Shown here piece by piece: positions 54,919-63,957 of a stretch of 64,000 bases of DNA (positions within the stretch are counted from its first letter, which is position 1; each line of letters starts with the position of its first letter). Under the pieces are notes generated by a model. It searched no databases, had not been told where the DNA came from, and was given only the letters and a program-made list of their open reading frames with translations. This stretch comes from Ochrovirga pacifica. GTDB taxonomy: Bacteria > Bacteroidota > Bacteroidia > Flavobacteriales > Flavobacteriaceae. The position numbers were made by a program, and so were the translations under genes. Where the stretch lies: assembly GCF_000220525.1 (NCBI RefSeq), contig NZ_AFPK01000044.1:1-64000 (forward strand), written 5' to 3'.

Positions 54919-55610
54919 TGCAGGCATACACGTATTTGCTAATTGATTTGGCTTGTATTTCTGTTCCTTTATTTGCAAGTTTTTATCCCAAACATGCTTT
55001 TTACAAAGAGTGGAAACCTTTTTTTACAAGTTGTGCATTGGTTGCTATTTTCTTTTTAATATGGGACGAAATCTTTACTCGTTTTGAATTTTGGGGGTTT
55101 AACCCAGATTATCTTACAAAAATTTATGTAGGCCATTTGCCCTTAGAAGAAATTCTGTTTTTTTTCTGTATTCCTTACGCTTGTTCTTTTACCTATTTTG
55201 CTTTTTTGTATTTGTTACCTAACAAAAAACACAGCAATAAACTTGCGCAACTAAACTACGCATTGGCTATGTTCTGTTTAGGTTTAAGTGTCTTAAACTA
55301 CAGCAAATGGTATTCGTTTTTAACCTTTCTTTTTTTAGGGTTGTTCTTGCTATACCTTCGTCTAAAAAAAATAAACTTATACTATTACTACTTGGCCTAT
55401 GTAACCATTTTACCTTTCTTTTTTATCAGTAACGGAATCCTAACAGGAAGTTTTTTAGAAGCTCCAATTGTTTGGTATAACAATACACAAAATTTAGGAA
55501 TTAGACTTTTTACTATTCCTTTTGAAGATGCTTTTTATGGAATGTTACTAATTTTTGGTAATATTTATTTTCATCAACTTTTTAAAAACTCATCGCATGA
55601 AAAAAGTTAA
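54918..55610 (+). CDS. crtY: Lycopene cyclase, fused CrtYc-CrtYd type
   Basis: 230 residues, with about six to seven membrane helices. It resembles the heterodimeric actinobacterial cyclase halves joined in one chain: the first half has GHLPLEEILFF and the second TIPFEDAFYG, the paired acidic motifs of that family. It converts lycopene to beta-carotene. This is a different class from the CrtY flavoprotein cyclase found in other flavobacteria. It overlaps crtZ by one base and the photolyase gene by 14 bp. Confidence 0.88.
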   Translation: MQAYTYLLIDLACISVPLFASFYPKHAFYKEWKPFFTSCALVAIFFLIWDEIFTRFEFWGFNPDYLTKIYVGHLPLEEILFFFCIPYACSFTYFAFLYLLPNKKHSNKLAQLNYALAMFCLGLSVLNYSKWYSFLTFLFLGLFLLYLRLKKINLYYYYLAYVTILPFFFISNGILTGSFLEAPIVWYNNTQNLGIRLFTIPFEDAFYGMLLIFGNIYFHQLFKNSSHEKS

Positions 55611-56883
55611 TGTATTTTGGTTTCGTAGAGATTTGCGCACTTTTGATAACACAGGCCTAAACAAAGCCTTACAGAGTAGCAATCCTGTATTGCCTATTTT
55701 TATTTTTGACGAGCATATTTTAGACGAACTTCCTATAAAAGATGCCCGTGTAACTTTTATTTACAAAGCTTTAGCTGCTATTGATAAAGAACTAAAAAAA
55801 CACCAAAGTAGTTTACTGGTTTTACAAGGAAAACCAGAAGAAGTATGGCAACAGCTTTTTAAAGATTACCAAATACAAGAAGTATTTACCAACAAAGATT
55901 ACGAACCTTATGCTTTAAATAGAGATCGTGCTATTTATAAATTGACAAAAGAACATCAAGCAGCATTTTATAGGTTTAAGGATCAGGTAATTTTTGAAGA
56001 AAAAGAAATTGTAAAAGAAGATGGAAATCCATATACCGTTTATACTCCCTACAAAAAAAAATGGATTAATAAATTTAAAAACAACACATTAACTGTTTCC
56101 GAATGCAGTTTTTCCAACTTTCTACATTTCGAAGCTTCTTTTCCAAAACTGAGCGATATCGGTTTTCAAGAAACAGAAATAGAACTTCCAGAATTTTCAC
56201 CTAAAAACATTCAAAATTATGGAGACAACAGAGATTACCCAGCTAAAAATCACACTACACATATAGGGGTTCATCTTCGTTTTGGTACGGTAAGTATTAG
56301 AAAGATTGTAGTGGACTACGGAAAACAAAACGATATATACTTAAGTGAATTGATTTGGAGAGAGTTTTTTATGCAAATTTTATTTCATTTTCCCAAAGTA
56401 CAGCAACATAATTTTAGAGCAAAATACGATGCCATTCCATGGAGAAATAACGAAAAAGAATTTCAAAAATGGTGTGATGGACAAACTGGATACCCTATGG
56501 TAGATGCAGGAATGAGAGAACTAAACACTACTGGCTACATGCACAACCGAGTTAGAATGATTGTTGCCAGTTTCTTATGCAAGCATTTATTGATTGATTG
56601 GAAATGGGGAGAAGCCTATTTTGCCCAAAAATTATTAGATTACGAGTTGGCTGCTAACAATGGAAACTGGCAATGGGCTGCGGGCACAGGCTGTGATGCT
56701 GCTCCTTATTTTAGAGTTTTTAATCCCACCACGCAAATTGAAAAGTTTGATAAAAATAATGAGTACATCAAAAAATGGATTCCTGAGCTTAACGATTCTA
56801 ATTATCCAAAACCCATGGTAGATCATAAAATGGCTAGAGAAAGAGCTATTAGCACCTATAAAAAAGCACTTTCTACAAACTAA
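55597..56883 (+). CDS. DNA photolyase/cryptochrome family protein
   Basis: 428 residues from the ATG at 55597. The N-terminal antenna domain begins VNVFWFRRDLRTFDN (4-18); the FAD domain has IWREFFMQ, WCDGQTGYPMVDAGMREL and NNGNWQWAAGTG, including the tryptophan-rich region. It should repair UV photoproducts (class I CPD photolyase-like); a cryptochrome role cannot be excluded. It is the last gene of the carotenoid operon, overlapping crtY by 14 bp, so pigment and light repair are expressed together. Confidence 0.9.
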   Translation: MKKVNVFWFRRDLRTFDNTGLNKALQSSNPVLPIFIFDEHILDELPIKDARVTFIYKALAAIDKELKKHQSSLLVLQGKPEEVWQQLFKDYQIQEVFTNKDYEPYALNRDRAIYKLTKEHQAAFYRFKDQVIFEEKEIVKEDGNPYTVYTPYKKKWINKFKNNTLTVSECSFSNFLHFEASFPKLSDIGFQETEIELPEFSPKNIQNYGDNRDYPAKNHTTHIGVHLRFGTVSIRKIVVDYGKQNDIYLSELIWREFFMQILFHFPKVQQHNFRAKYDAIPWRNNEKEFQKWCDGQTGYPMVDAGMRELNTTGYMHNRVRMIVASFLCKHLLIDWKWGEAYFAQKLLDYELAANNGNWQWAAGTGCDAAPYFRVFNPTTQIEKFDKNNEYIKKWIPELNDSNYPKPMVDHKMARERAISTYKKALSTN

Positions 56884-56965
56884 TTGGCAAAATTTTATTG
56901 TTGAATGATTAGTACCTTGAACAACTTTTCAATCTTTGCAAACACGTTATTAATATATTTTTAGC

Positions 56966-57349
56966 ATGAAAAGAACTTTACAAATAGCTGCTATTTACAA
57001 TTTAGTATGGGGTGCATGGGTGGTACTATTCCCCCATCACTTTTTTGATTTAGTGGGCTTAGAACGTTTAAACCTACCTATGATTTGGCAAGGAGTTGGA
57101 ATGATTGTAGGTGTCTACGGACTAGGTTATTGGTGGGCATCTTATCACCCTTTAAAACATTGGCCCGTAATAACTGTAGGCTTTTTAGGAAAAATATTTG
57201 GGCCGATAGGTTTTGTTATGAACTATGCACAAGGTTTGGTTCCTTTTGATTTTTTTTACACCCTTATTTTTAATGATTTAATATGGTGGATTCCTTTTGG
57301 AAATATTCTTTGGAAAGTACACACACAACAAAAATGGAAACTTAATTAA
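56966..57349 (+). CDS. Small integral membrane protein
   Basis: A 127-residue protein with four predicted membrane helices and many tryptophans (IWQGVGMIVGVYGLGYWWA, LIWWIPFGNILWKVH). I do not recognise a characterised family; similar proteins are often labelled conserved hypothetical. It begins 82 bp after the photolyase and could still be part of that transcript. No catalytic residues stand out. Confidence 0.7.
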   Translation: MKRTLQIAAIYNLVWGAWVVLFPHHFFDLVGLERLNLPMIWQGVGMIVGVYGLGYWWASYHPLKHWPVITVGFLGKIFGPIGFVMNYAQGLVPFDFFYTLIFNDLIWWIPFGNILWKVHTQQKWKLN

Positions 57350-57413
57350 GTAAGTTTTTTGAGCTGTTTTATTTTTTTACTAGTTTTAGACTACCATCAT
57401 AAATTGTTTTAGA

Positions 57414-57947
57414 GTGGAAAAACTAAAGTTCCCGATAGGTCCTTGTCCAGAAACTAAAGACCCTAGCAATCAAGAAATCCAAAAATGGATTCAGGATATT
57501 GCAAACTTTCCTAAAAGTGTTAAAGAAATTACTCAAAATTTAACAGTCGAAGAATTGAACTGGAAATATCGTCCAGAGGGTTGGACTCTAAAACAAGTTG
57601 TTCATCATTGTGCAGATAGTCATCTTAATAGCTTGATTCGTTTTAAACTAACCCTTACAGAAAACAAACCCACCATAAAACCTTATTTAGAAGACAAATG
57701 GGCTGAACTTGCCGATGCTTTAGATGATGATGTTTCTACTTCTATAGCTTTGCTTACAGCTTTGCATAAAAAATGGGTGTTTTTGTTAAAGTCACTAAGT
57801 ACAGAACAATTACAGATGCAATTTGTCCATCCAGAACATGGAAAACAATTTTCCTTGCTACAAATTATTGAAGTATATGCTTGGCATTGCAACCATCATT
57901 TGGCTCATATCAAAAATGCAATTATATCTAAAGGTAAATACAACTAA
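57414..57947 (+). CDS. YfiT/DinB-type metal-dependent transferase-like protein, GTG start
   Basis: 177 residues read from a GTG, which is the only plausible start because the family's N-terminus (KLKFPIGPCP) begins there. It is a DinB-like four-helix bundle with three likely metal histidines, in VVHHCADSH and HCNHHLAHI. Members of this group (YfiT, bacillithiol transferases) conjugate thiols to electrophiles, or act as metal hydrolases. The partner thiol here is unknown. It is followed 3 bp later by a secreted protein gene. Confidence 0.82.
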   Translation: MEKLKFPIGPCPETKDPSNQEIQKWIQDIANFPKSVKEITQNLTVEELNWKYRPEGWTLKQVVHHCADSHLNSLIRFKLTLTENKPTIKPYLEDKWAELADALDDDVSTSIALLTALHKKWVFLLKSLSTEQLQMQFVHPEHGKQFSLLQIIEVYAWHCNHHLAHIKNAIISKGKYN

Positions 57948-57950
57948 AAC

Positions 57951-58451
57951 ATGCTTAAACATTTTATTTTCTTTTTAACTATTGTTGGATTTCTTAATAG
58001 TAATGCACAAAAACAAAACATTACACTACATGCTATTAGTGATTTTAAGCAAGTATCGCAAAAAAATCACGTTTCGTTTTACGTACACAAATACAAAAAA
58101 GCTTTGGCTATTAATGCAGGAAAACACAAAGGGAAATTTGCAATAGCACAAGCTACCAAAACAATTGCTAAAGGAACCTATCAAGTAACGATAACCACCT
58201 TAGGAGAAATTGATGGGGAATCTACCTATAGATTGTTTGTTAACGACCAACAGGTTGCGGAACAACAAAACCAACCAACTGAAAAAGATTACCAACCACA
58301 AACATTAAACTTTGGTACAATAAAAATTCCTAAAAAAGCTACAATTAAAATAGCTTTTAACAGCCATACCAATGGAAAAATTCCAGAAGGTAACGGAACC
58401 GCTTTTTCTAGAGGTAGATGGACACAATTGACATTAACACCTTTAGACTAA
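57951..58451 (+). CDS. Secreted beta-rich protein of unknown function
   Basis: A 166-residue protein with a signal peptide (1-19, NSNAQ end) and a beta-sandwich look (YQVTITTLGEIDGESTYRLFVNDQQVA), reminiscent of carbohydrate-binding modules, without a sorting tail. I do not recognise a family. It is followed 4 bp later by an SGNH hydrolase, so it may be its binding partner. Confidence 0.65.
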   Translation: MLKHFIFFLTIVGFLNSNAQKQNITLHAISDFKQVSQKNHVSFYVHKYKKALAINAGKHKGKFAIAQATKTIAKGTYQVTITTLGEIDGESTYRLFVNDQQVAEQQNQPTEKDYQPQTLNFGTIKIPKKATIKIAFNSHTNGKIPEGNGTAFSRGRWTQLTLTPLD

Positions 58452-58455
58452 CTTT

Positions 58456-59385
58456 ATGAAGTATTTTTATACACTACTACTTTGTCTTTGTAGCTTAATT
58501 TGTTGTGCACAAACACAGTACAAAATTCCCAATCATGCAAAACGTATTCTTTTTTTAGGAAATAGCATAAGTTACCAAGGACATTATATTACTTACATAG
58601 AAACAGTTTTATCTTTAGAAAACCCTAACGGTTCAGAAAAAACATTTATTAACGTGGGCTTGCCTAGCGAAACAGTATCTCAGCTATCAGAGCCTAATCA
58701 TGCACAAGGTGCCTTTCCTCGACCTAAATTGCAAGAACGTTTGGGTAGAATATTAGACAAAACAAAACCTGATTTTGTGATTGCTTGTTATGGTATCAAT
58801 GATGGAATTTACATGCCTTTTGATTCTGATAGATTTAAAGCCTATCAAAAAGGAATGCTTTGGCTAAACAACGAACTCATCAAAAAAAAATTACCTGTAT
58901 TATACCTTACTCCATCTCCTTACGATAAAATGTCAGACCCAGCATACAGCAATGTTATTGATTTGTATTCTAATTGGCTAATGAGTTTGTCTTTTACTAA
59001 AAACTGGAATGTGATTGATGTTCATGAAGGAATGAAAAATGAATTGCTAAATCATCGAAAAACCAAACCCAACTTTACCTTTACTCGTGATGGAATTCAT
59101 CCAACACCTCATGGACACTGGGTTATGGCGAAGCAAATACTAGCTGGTTTAGGCCTACAGCATATGTTACAATACACTACTTTTGCACAAGCGTTACAAA
59201 ACTATCAACATGGTGAGGCTGTTTATAAACTTATTAACCAAAGGCAGCAATTAATGAAAGATGCATGGCTAACATATACAGGCCATAAAAGACCACAAAT
59301 GAAAAAGGGAATTCCCATAGCACAAGCTAAAGAACAGCACTTTATCATTCAACAAAAAATTAATAATTTACTAAAAGCTCAATAA
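58456..59385 (+). CDS. Secreted SGNH/GDSL-type hydrolase
   Basis: 309 residues with signal peptide (1-19). The four SGNH blocks are present: LFLGNSISYQGHYI (serine), a glycine near PSETVSQL, CYGINDG (asparagine) and RDGIHPTPHGH (Asp-His). Such enzymes hydrolyse esters of sugars or lipids. A C-terminal helical extension of about 60 residues (about 245-309) follows. It is co-transcribed with the small secreted protein. Its stop abuts the stop of the convergent yjbQ. Confidence 0.85.
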   Translation: MKYFYTLLLCLCSLICCAQTQYKIPNHAKRILFLGNSISYQGHYITYIETVLSLENPNGSEKTFINVGLPSETVSQLSEPNHAQGAFPRPKLQERLGRILDKTKPDFVIACYGINDGIYMPFDSDRFKAYQKGMLWLNNELIKKKLPVLYLTPSPYDKMSDPAYSNVIDLYSNWLMSLSFTKNWNVIDVHEGMKNELLNHRKTKPNFTFTRDGIHPTPHGHWVMAKQILAGLGLQHMLQYTTFAQALQNYQHGEAVYKLINQRQQLMKDAWLTYTGHKRPQMKKGIPIAQAKEQHFIIQQKINNLLKAQ

Positions 59386-59808
59386 TTACAAACCAAAAGC
59401 AGTAATAACCACAGACCTAGCACCTCCATAGTTTCTATGCTCTCCTAAATAAATACCTTGCCAAATTCCTAAATTTAGTTTTCCGTTGGTAATAGGAATG
59501 GTCACAGAACAACCTAACATAGATGCTTTTAAGTGTGCTGGCATATCATCGCTACCCTCATAATTGTGTTTGTAATAAGGCATATTTTCAGGTATCATTT
59601 TATCAATGTGTGTTTCAAAATCATATCGTACTGTTGGATCTGCATTTTCATTAATGGTTAAACTAGCCGATGTATGTTTAATAAACACTTGTAACTGACC
59701 TTTGATAATAGTGCTTAATTCTGGCATCGCAGAAATAACCTCTTCTGTTATAAGATGATATCCTCTTTTTCTAGCTTTTAATTTTATTTCTTTTTGATGA
59801 AATTTCAT
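59386..59808 (-). CDS. YjbQ/UPF0047 family protein (secondary thiamine-phosphate synthase)
   Basis: 140 residues, normal length. FIKHTSASLTINENADPTVRYDFE and IWQGIYLGEHR match the UPF0047 family, whose E. coli member YjbQ has weak thiamine-phosphate synthase activity. The conserved histidines and the GxxxGxxRxYG end (NYGGARSVV) are present. Its real role is uncertain. It is cytoplasmic and convergent with the SGNH gene with no gap between stops. Confidence 0.9.
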   Translation of the reverse strand: MKFHQKEIKLKARKRGYHLITEEVISAMPELSTIIKGQLQVFIKHTSASLTINENADPTVRYDFETHIDKMIPENMPYYKHNYEGSDDMPAHLKASMLGCSVTIPITNGKLNLGIWQGIYLGEHRNYGGARSVVITAFGL

Positions 59809-59912
59809 AAGAATACTAAAATTTTGTAAGTTCTATTTTTCTACATAGATACGTGTTTCTTTTGATTAAATTTTAAGTAACCTAAAGTTTATAAAACATA
59901 AAAATTAGCCTC

Positions 59913-59939
59913 TACTTTTAAGTTTCAATAACGTTATTG
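59913..59939 (+). promoter_or_regulatory. Possible promoter with 14-bp palindrome upstream of the nucleotidase gene
   Basis: TACTTTTA (59913-59920, one base from TAnnTTTG) is followed by the perfect 14-bp palindrome CAATAACGTTATTG (59926-59939), 60 bp before the start. The palindrome sits where a repressor could act, between yjbQ and the lipoprotein gene. Confidence 0.4.
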
Positions 59940-59998
59940 TAATACACCTAGTAATTAGAGCGAAGTAAATTAGCACATTATTAAACTTAATAAACATC

Positions 59999-61996
59999 AT
60001 GAAAAAAATAGTATGTGCAATCGCTGTTATCTTTTCTTTGTATAGCTGCGATGATGAAATTAGAGAAGTTGAAAAAATCGTAGAAGTTGAAGTAGATGCT
60101 TCTGTACAAGCCAAATTAGAAAATAGCGATTTTGTTCTTCAGTTATTACACTATGCAGATGTAGACGGTGACGAGGAAATTGCATTAAACAGTATCAATC
60201 AATTTGCAACTTTAGTAAAACACTTTCAAAACGATGCTTTGTTTGGAGAAAACACCTTAACAGTAAACTCTGGAGATATCATTATTCCTGGTCCTCGTTA
60301 CAACACCGCAGAAGAAAGTGTAATTAGAGCAATGACAGGTAGTGATGAGCCAGGACATATTGATATTGCTTTTGCAAACGCTTTTGGTGTAGATGCAGCT
60401 GTAGTAGGAAATCACGAATTAGATCAAGGGCCTGGAGAATTGGCAGATGCTATTTCTTCTGAATCTAGAAACGGAGTTACTTTTTCGGGTTCTAAATTTC
60501 CATATTTAGCAACTAACGTAGACTTTTCTGGAGAATCTGATTTTACAGTAGGAATTGACGGAGCGGAAACAAACACCCTAGGTGCTCAGGTAGCAAAATA
60601 CGCTATTAAAACAATAAAAGGACAAAAAATAGGTATTGTTGGAGCTTGTTCTCCTACTTTTCCTAGAATTACCTCTGTAGGAAATTTAGCTTTTACACCT
60701 GGTCTAAACTTTACCAACGAGCAATTGGCTGCCGAAATTCAAATATCAGTAAACGCTTTAAAAGCACAAGGGGTAAATAAAATAGTATTGCTAGCACACA
60801 TGCAACAAATTTCTGTAGAAAAAGCTTTGGCAAAATTGTTAACTGATGTAGATATTATTGTTGCTGGTGGTTCTAACACTAGAATGGGTGATGATAACGA
60901 CGTTTTGTTTCAAACAGATACAGCTTTTGATGAAGTATATCCATACACAACCACCAACACAAACGACGAGCCTGTGTTAGTGGTAAATGTAGATGGAGAT
61001 TACAAATACTTAGGAAGATTGGTTGTTGGTTTTGATGCAAATGGTGTTATTGACTTAGAAACACTAAGCACTGTGTACAATGGTGTTTACCCATCAAACA
61101 ATAATGGTGTTGCAGATCTTGAAGATGCTGTTAGTGATTTGATAGACAAACAATTTTCGAATGTGATTGGGTATTCAAATGTCTTTTTAGATGGAAGAAG
61201 AGAGCAAGTAAGAACGCAAGAAACCAACTTAGGGAATATGTCTGCTGATGCAAACTTGTGGTATGCGAACCTACTATCTAACGAAACGGTAGATATTTCT
61301 ATTAAAAATGGAGGTGGAATAAGAGCTGCTATGGGACAAATTGTGGTTGCTCCTGATGGAACAACCACATTATTACCATCGGCAGACAAAACTATTTCTG
61401 AAGGACACCTTAGAGCTGCTTTTAAATTTGACAACGGATTGGTGAGACTTACAGTAACCGCAACAGAATTAAAAGACATTTTTGAACATGGAGTGGCCGC
61501 TACAGCAGATGGAGCTACACCAGGACAGTTTCCACAAATTAGTGGTTTAAAGATTGAATACGATGCTAGTCAATCAGCAAGAACAACAAAAGGTACTGGT
61601 AACAGAATACAAAAATTAATTGTAACTGGAGCAGATGGAACTAAGAATGATGTTGTGGTGCAAAATGGAACCATCCAAGGAGATGCAAATAGAACTTACA
61701 ACATCGTAACTCTTAACTTTTTAGCAGGTGGTGGTGATGAGTATCCTTTTACCGAACTTTCTAACCCTAATAGAATCAACTTTTACTCTGGAACAGGTTA
61801 TGGAGAAGATACCGATTATCCTGATGGAGTTCTAAGCAATGACCCTAATTTAAATGATGACTTTAGTTATACAGGAGGTGAACAAGATGCTATTGCCGAA
61901 TACATGTTGGCCAAACATGCAACTGAAGCTACAGCGTTTAATGAAGAAGAAACTACTGCAGAAAACGACTCAAGAATTGTTCGTTTAGATGATTAA
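59999..61996 (+). CDS. UshA-type metallophosphatase/5'-nucleotidase lipoprotein
   Basis: A 665-residue lipoprotein (lipobox SLYSC, C17). The calcineurin-like phosphatase domain has LLHYADVDG (D54, D56), NSGDIIIPG, GNHELDQG and a histidine-containing metal loop; the 5'-nucleotidase C-terminal domain follows from about residue 390 (NMSADANLW, GGGIRAAM). The first motif has D-V-D where E. coli UshA has D-H-H, a changed metal ligand. It may release phosphate from nucleotides or related esters outside the cell. Pi-dependence is not shown. A terminator follows. Confidence 0.85.
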   Translation: MKKIVCAIAVIFSLYSCDDEIREVEKIVEVEVDASVQAKLENSDFVLQLLHYADVDGDEEIALNSINQFATLVKHFQNDALFGENTLTVNSGDIIIPGPRYNTAEESVIRAMTGSDEPGHIDIAFANAFGVDAAVVGNHELDQGPGELADAISSESRNGVTFSGSKFPYLATNVDFSGESDFTVGIDGAETNTLGAQVAKYAIKTIKGQKIGIVGACSPTFPRITSVGNLAFTPGLNFTNEQLAAEIQISVNALKAQGVNKIVLLAHMQQISVEKALAKLLTDVDIIVAGGSNTRMGDDNDVLFQTDTAFDEVYPYTTTNTNDEPVLVVNVDGDYKYLGRLVVGFDANGVIDLETLSTVYNGVYPSNNNGVADLEDAVSDLIDKQFSNVIGYSNVFLDGRREQVRTQETNLGNMSADANLWYANLLSNETVDISIKNGGGIRAAMGQIVVAPDGTTTLLPSADKTISEGHLRAAFKFDNGLVRLTVTATELKDIFEHGVAATADGATPGQFPQISGLKIEYDASQSARTTKGTGNRIQKLIVTGADGTKNDVVVQNGTIQGDANRTYNIVTLNFLAGGGDEYPFTELSNPNRINFYSGTGYGEDTDYPDGVLSNDPNLNDDFSYTGGEQDAIAEYMLAKHATEATAFNEEETTAENDSRIVRLDD

Positions 61997-62018
61997 AAAA
62001 TAATTTCTATTTTTCTTA

Positions 62019-62047
62019 AAAAGCTACTCATACCGAGTAGCTTTTTT
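62019..62047 (+). terminator. Rho-independent terminator after the nucleotidase gene
   Basis: An 11-bp stem (AAAAGCTACTC/GAGTAGCTTTT) with a 5-nt loop and trailing T run. Confidence 0.88.
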
Positions 62048-62168
62048 GTTACTGAACACTTACTGTCTGACAATTTTTCATTTTCACAAGACATTTTTTC
62101 ACTCCATTTTAACAGGCACATCCTTTGTATAGTGATTAAAAAAATGTTTCACCAAAAAAAATTATGTT

Positions 62169-62606
62169 ATGTCTGTAGTAAAATTTTCAAACACATACCC
62201 TAGTTTGTTGGATCGTTTTTTTCCGTACGACATATGGACTCAACACACAAAAAACACCAACAAAAACAATGCTTACGAGCCTTTGGTAAATGTATATCAA
62301 ACAGAAAAAGGCTATGCAATAGAACTGATTGTGCCTGGTTATAGAAAAGAAGATATACAAATAGAGGTACAAGAAAATTTATTGAGTATTTCTTCTAAAA
62401 AACTGCCCCAAGAACAATTACAACCTGAAAAAAAATACACTTATAGAGAATTTTATTATCAGGATTTTAAAAGAAGTTTTAGCTTAACAGAAGAACTTAA
62501 TACCGATGGAATTTCTGCAAAATACGAAGAAGGAATTCTAACAGTATCCATTCCTAAAAAAGAAGCTTTACCTTCTAAACCTGTACAATTGATAACAATT
62601 GAATAA
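62169..62606 (+). CDS. Small heat-shock protein (Hsp20 family)
   Basis: 145 residues. A short N-terminal arm (VKFSNTYPSLLDRFFPYDIW) precedes the alpha-crystallin domain (about 40-140), with the EEGILTVSIPK end motif. It holds unfolded proteins as an ATP-independent chaperone. Upstream there is no obvious heat-shock element. The next gene starts 56 bp downstream. Confidence 0.93.
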   Translation: MSVVKFSNTYPSLLDRFFPYDIWTQHTKNTNKNNAYEPLVNVYQTEKGYAIELIVPGYRKEDIQIEVQENLLSISSKKLPQEQLQPEKKYTYREFYYQDFKRSFSLTEELNTDGISAKYEEGILTVSIPKKEALPSKPVQLITIE

Positions 62607-62662
62607 GCAATTTGCTTGAGTTTTTATTTGATTTTTTATGTGTCTTTTAACCTTTTTACGCT

Positions 62663-62863
62663 ATGATAGAATTACAAAAACATGTATTAAACCAAGTTTA
62701 TCCAAACAAAGAGTTATTTATGAAAGAGTTGATGAAATCTAAAAAGTGGTTGCAGCCTCATGAAATTTCTGAATTAAAGAATTGGTTGCTTCAGCGTAAA
62801 TTTCATCAACATCAACAGATTGTAGAAGCTGTTTTAGACAATTCTTATCAGTTGGCTTCTTAA
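62663..62863 (+). CDS. Small protein of unknown function, 66 residues
   Basis: A helical protein rich in lysine, leucine and glutamine (MKELMKSKKWLQPHEISELKNWL). No signal peptide or metal motif is visible; I do not recognise a family. The upstream region has no clear SD site, as is normal here. It lies between Hsp20 and the HDAC-like gene and ends at a 16-bp-stem terminator, which supports a real transcribed gene. Confidence 0.6.
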   Translation: MIELQKHVLNQVYPNKELFMKELMKSKKWLQPHEISELKNWLLQRKFHQHQQIVEAVLDNSYQLAS

Positions 62864-62872
62864 AAACTATTG

Positions 62873-62910
62873 AACTACCATTTCTAAAGATTTAGGAATG
62901 GTAGTTTTTT
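62873..62910 (+). terminator. Rho-independent terminator after the 66-residue gene
   Basis: A 16-bp stem with one wobble (AACTACCATTTCTAAA/TTTAGGAATGGTAGTT), 2-nt loop, then T residues. Confidence 0.9.
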
Positions 62911-62956
62911 ACAAGCTAAAAAGTAACTTTGTACCTACTATTCAAACTTTAATCTT

Positions 62957-63859
62957 TTGCTAAAAATTGCTTATCACCCTTGCTACGAACATCCGCTTAA
63001 AAAAGGACATCGTTTTCCTATGGAAAAATACGATTTGATACCTAAGCAGCTTATGTACGAGGGAACTTGCGATTTTGAGAATTTCTTTAAGCCACTAAAA
63101 GCTAATTTTTGCGACTTGATAGAAGCCCATACCGAGGCTTATGTAAATCGTCTCCTCAATTTACAATTAACCAAAGAGGAAATTCGACAATCGGGTTTTC
63201 CTTTAAGCAAACAAATCGTAGATAGAGAACTCATCATCACCCAAGGAACTATTGATTGTTCTTATTATGCTTTAGAATATGGTATTGCTATGAACGTTGC
63301 TGGAGGCACGCATCATGCATATAGCAATCGTCCTGATCCTTTTTGTTATCTAAACGATCAAGCTGTTGGAGCTACATATCTACTCAAAAATCGGCTTGCT
63401 AAAAAAGTTTTGATTGTAGACCTGGATGTACACCAAGGAAACGGAACGGCTGAAATCTTTAGAAACACTCCAGAGGTTTTTACTTTTTCCATGCACGGGA
63501 AACACAATTATCCTTTTGAAAAGGAAATCTCTGATTTAGACATAGGCTTAGAGAACAATTGTACAGATGATGAATATTTATCAACCTTAAAACAAGTGTT
63601 ACCTAAACTCCTAAAAGAACAACAACCTGATTTCGTTTTTTATCAATCAGGTGTAGACATTTTAGCTTCCGATAAACTAGGTAAACTAGCTTGTTCTATT
63701 GAAGGTTGTAAAGATCGAGATCAATTTGTATTGGAAACCTTTTTTGAGCTAAATATTCCTGTAGTTTGTTGCATGGGAGGAGGATATTCTAAAGAACTAA
63801 GGACTATTGTAGAAGCGCATTGTAATACGTTTAGAATTGCTAATGAATTAGTTAACTAA
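62957..63859 (+). CDS. Histone deacetylase-family (class II-like) zinc deacetylase, TTG start
   Basis: 300 residues. The frame has no ATG before residue 22, while the conserved N-terminus (KIAYHPCYEHPLKKGHRFPMEKY) begins at the TTG at 62957, so TTG is the start. The HDAC core is complete: GGTHHAY (catalytic histidines), DLDVHQGNGT (zinc ligands), and MGGGYS. Bacterial members remove acetyl or related groups from polyamines, protein lysines or small molecules. It is directly after a terminator and therefore likely has its own promoter. The true substrate is unknown. Confidence 0.88.
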   Translation: MLKIAYHPCYEHPLKKGHRFPMEKYDLIPKQLMYEGTCDFENFFKPLKANFCDLIEAHTEAYVNRLLNLQLTKEEIRQSGFPLSKQIVDRELIITQGTIDCSYYALEYGIAMNVAGGTHHAYSNRPDPFCYLNDQAVGATYLLKNRLAKKVLIVDLDVHQGNGTAEIFRNTPEVFTFSMHGKHNYPFEKEISDLDIGLENNCTDDEYLSTLKQVLPKLLKEQQPDFVFYQSGVDILASDKLGKLACSIEGCKDRDQFVLETFFELNIPVVCCMGGGYSKELRTIVEAHCNTFRIANELVN

Positions 63860-63957
63860 TTTTTATTACACTTATTTTTTTTAAGACAGCTACTATAAAT
63901 CCCTTTTTTTTATTATTCTTGTTAAGAATACTCTATTCAACATAAAAAAATTGCATA

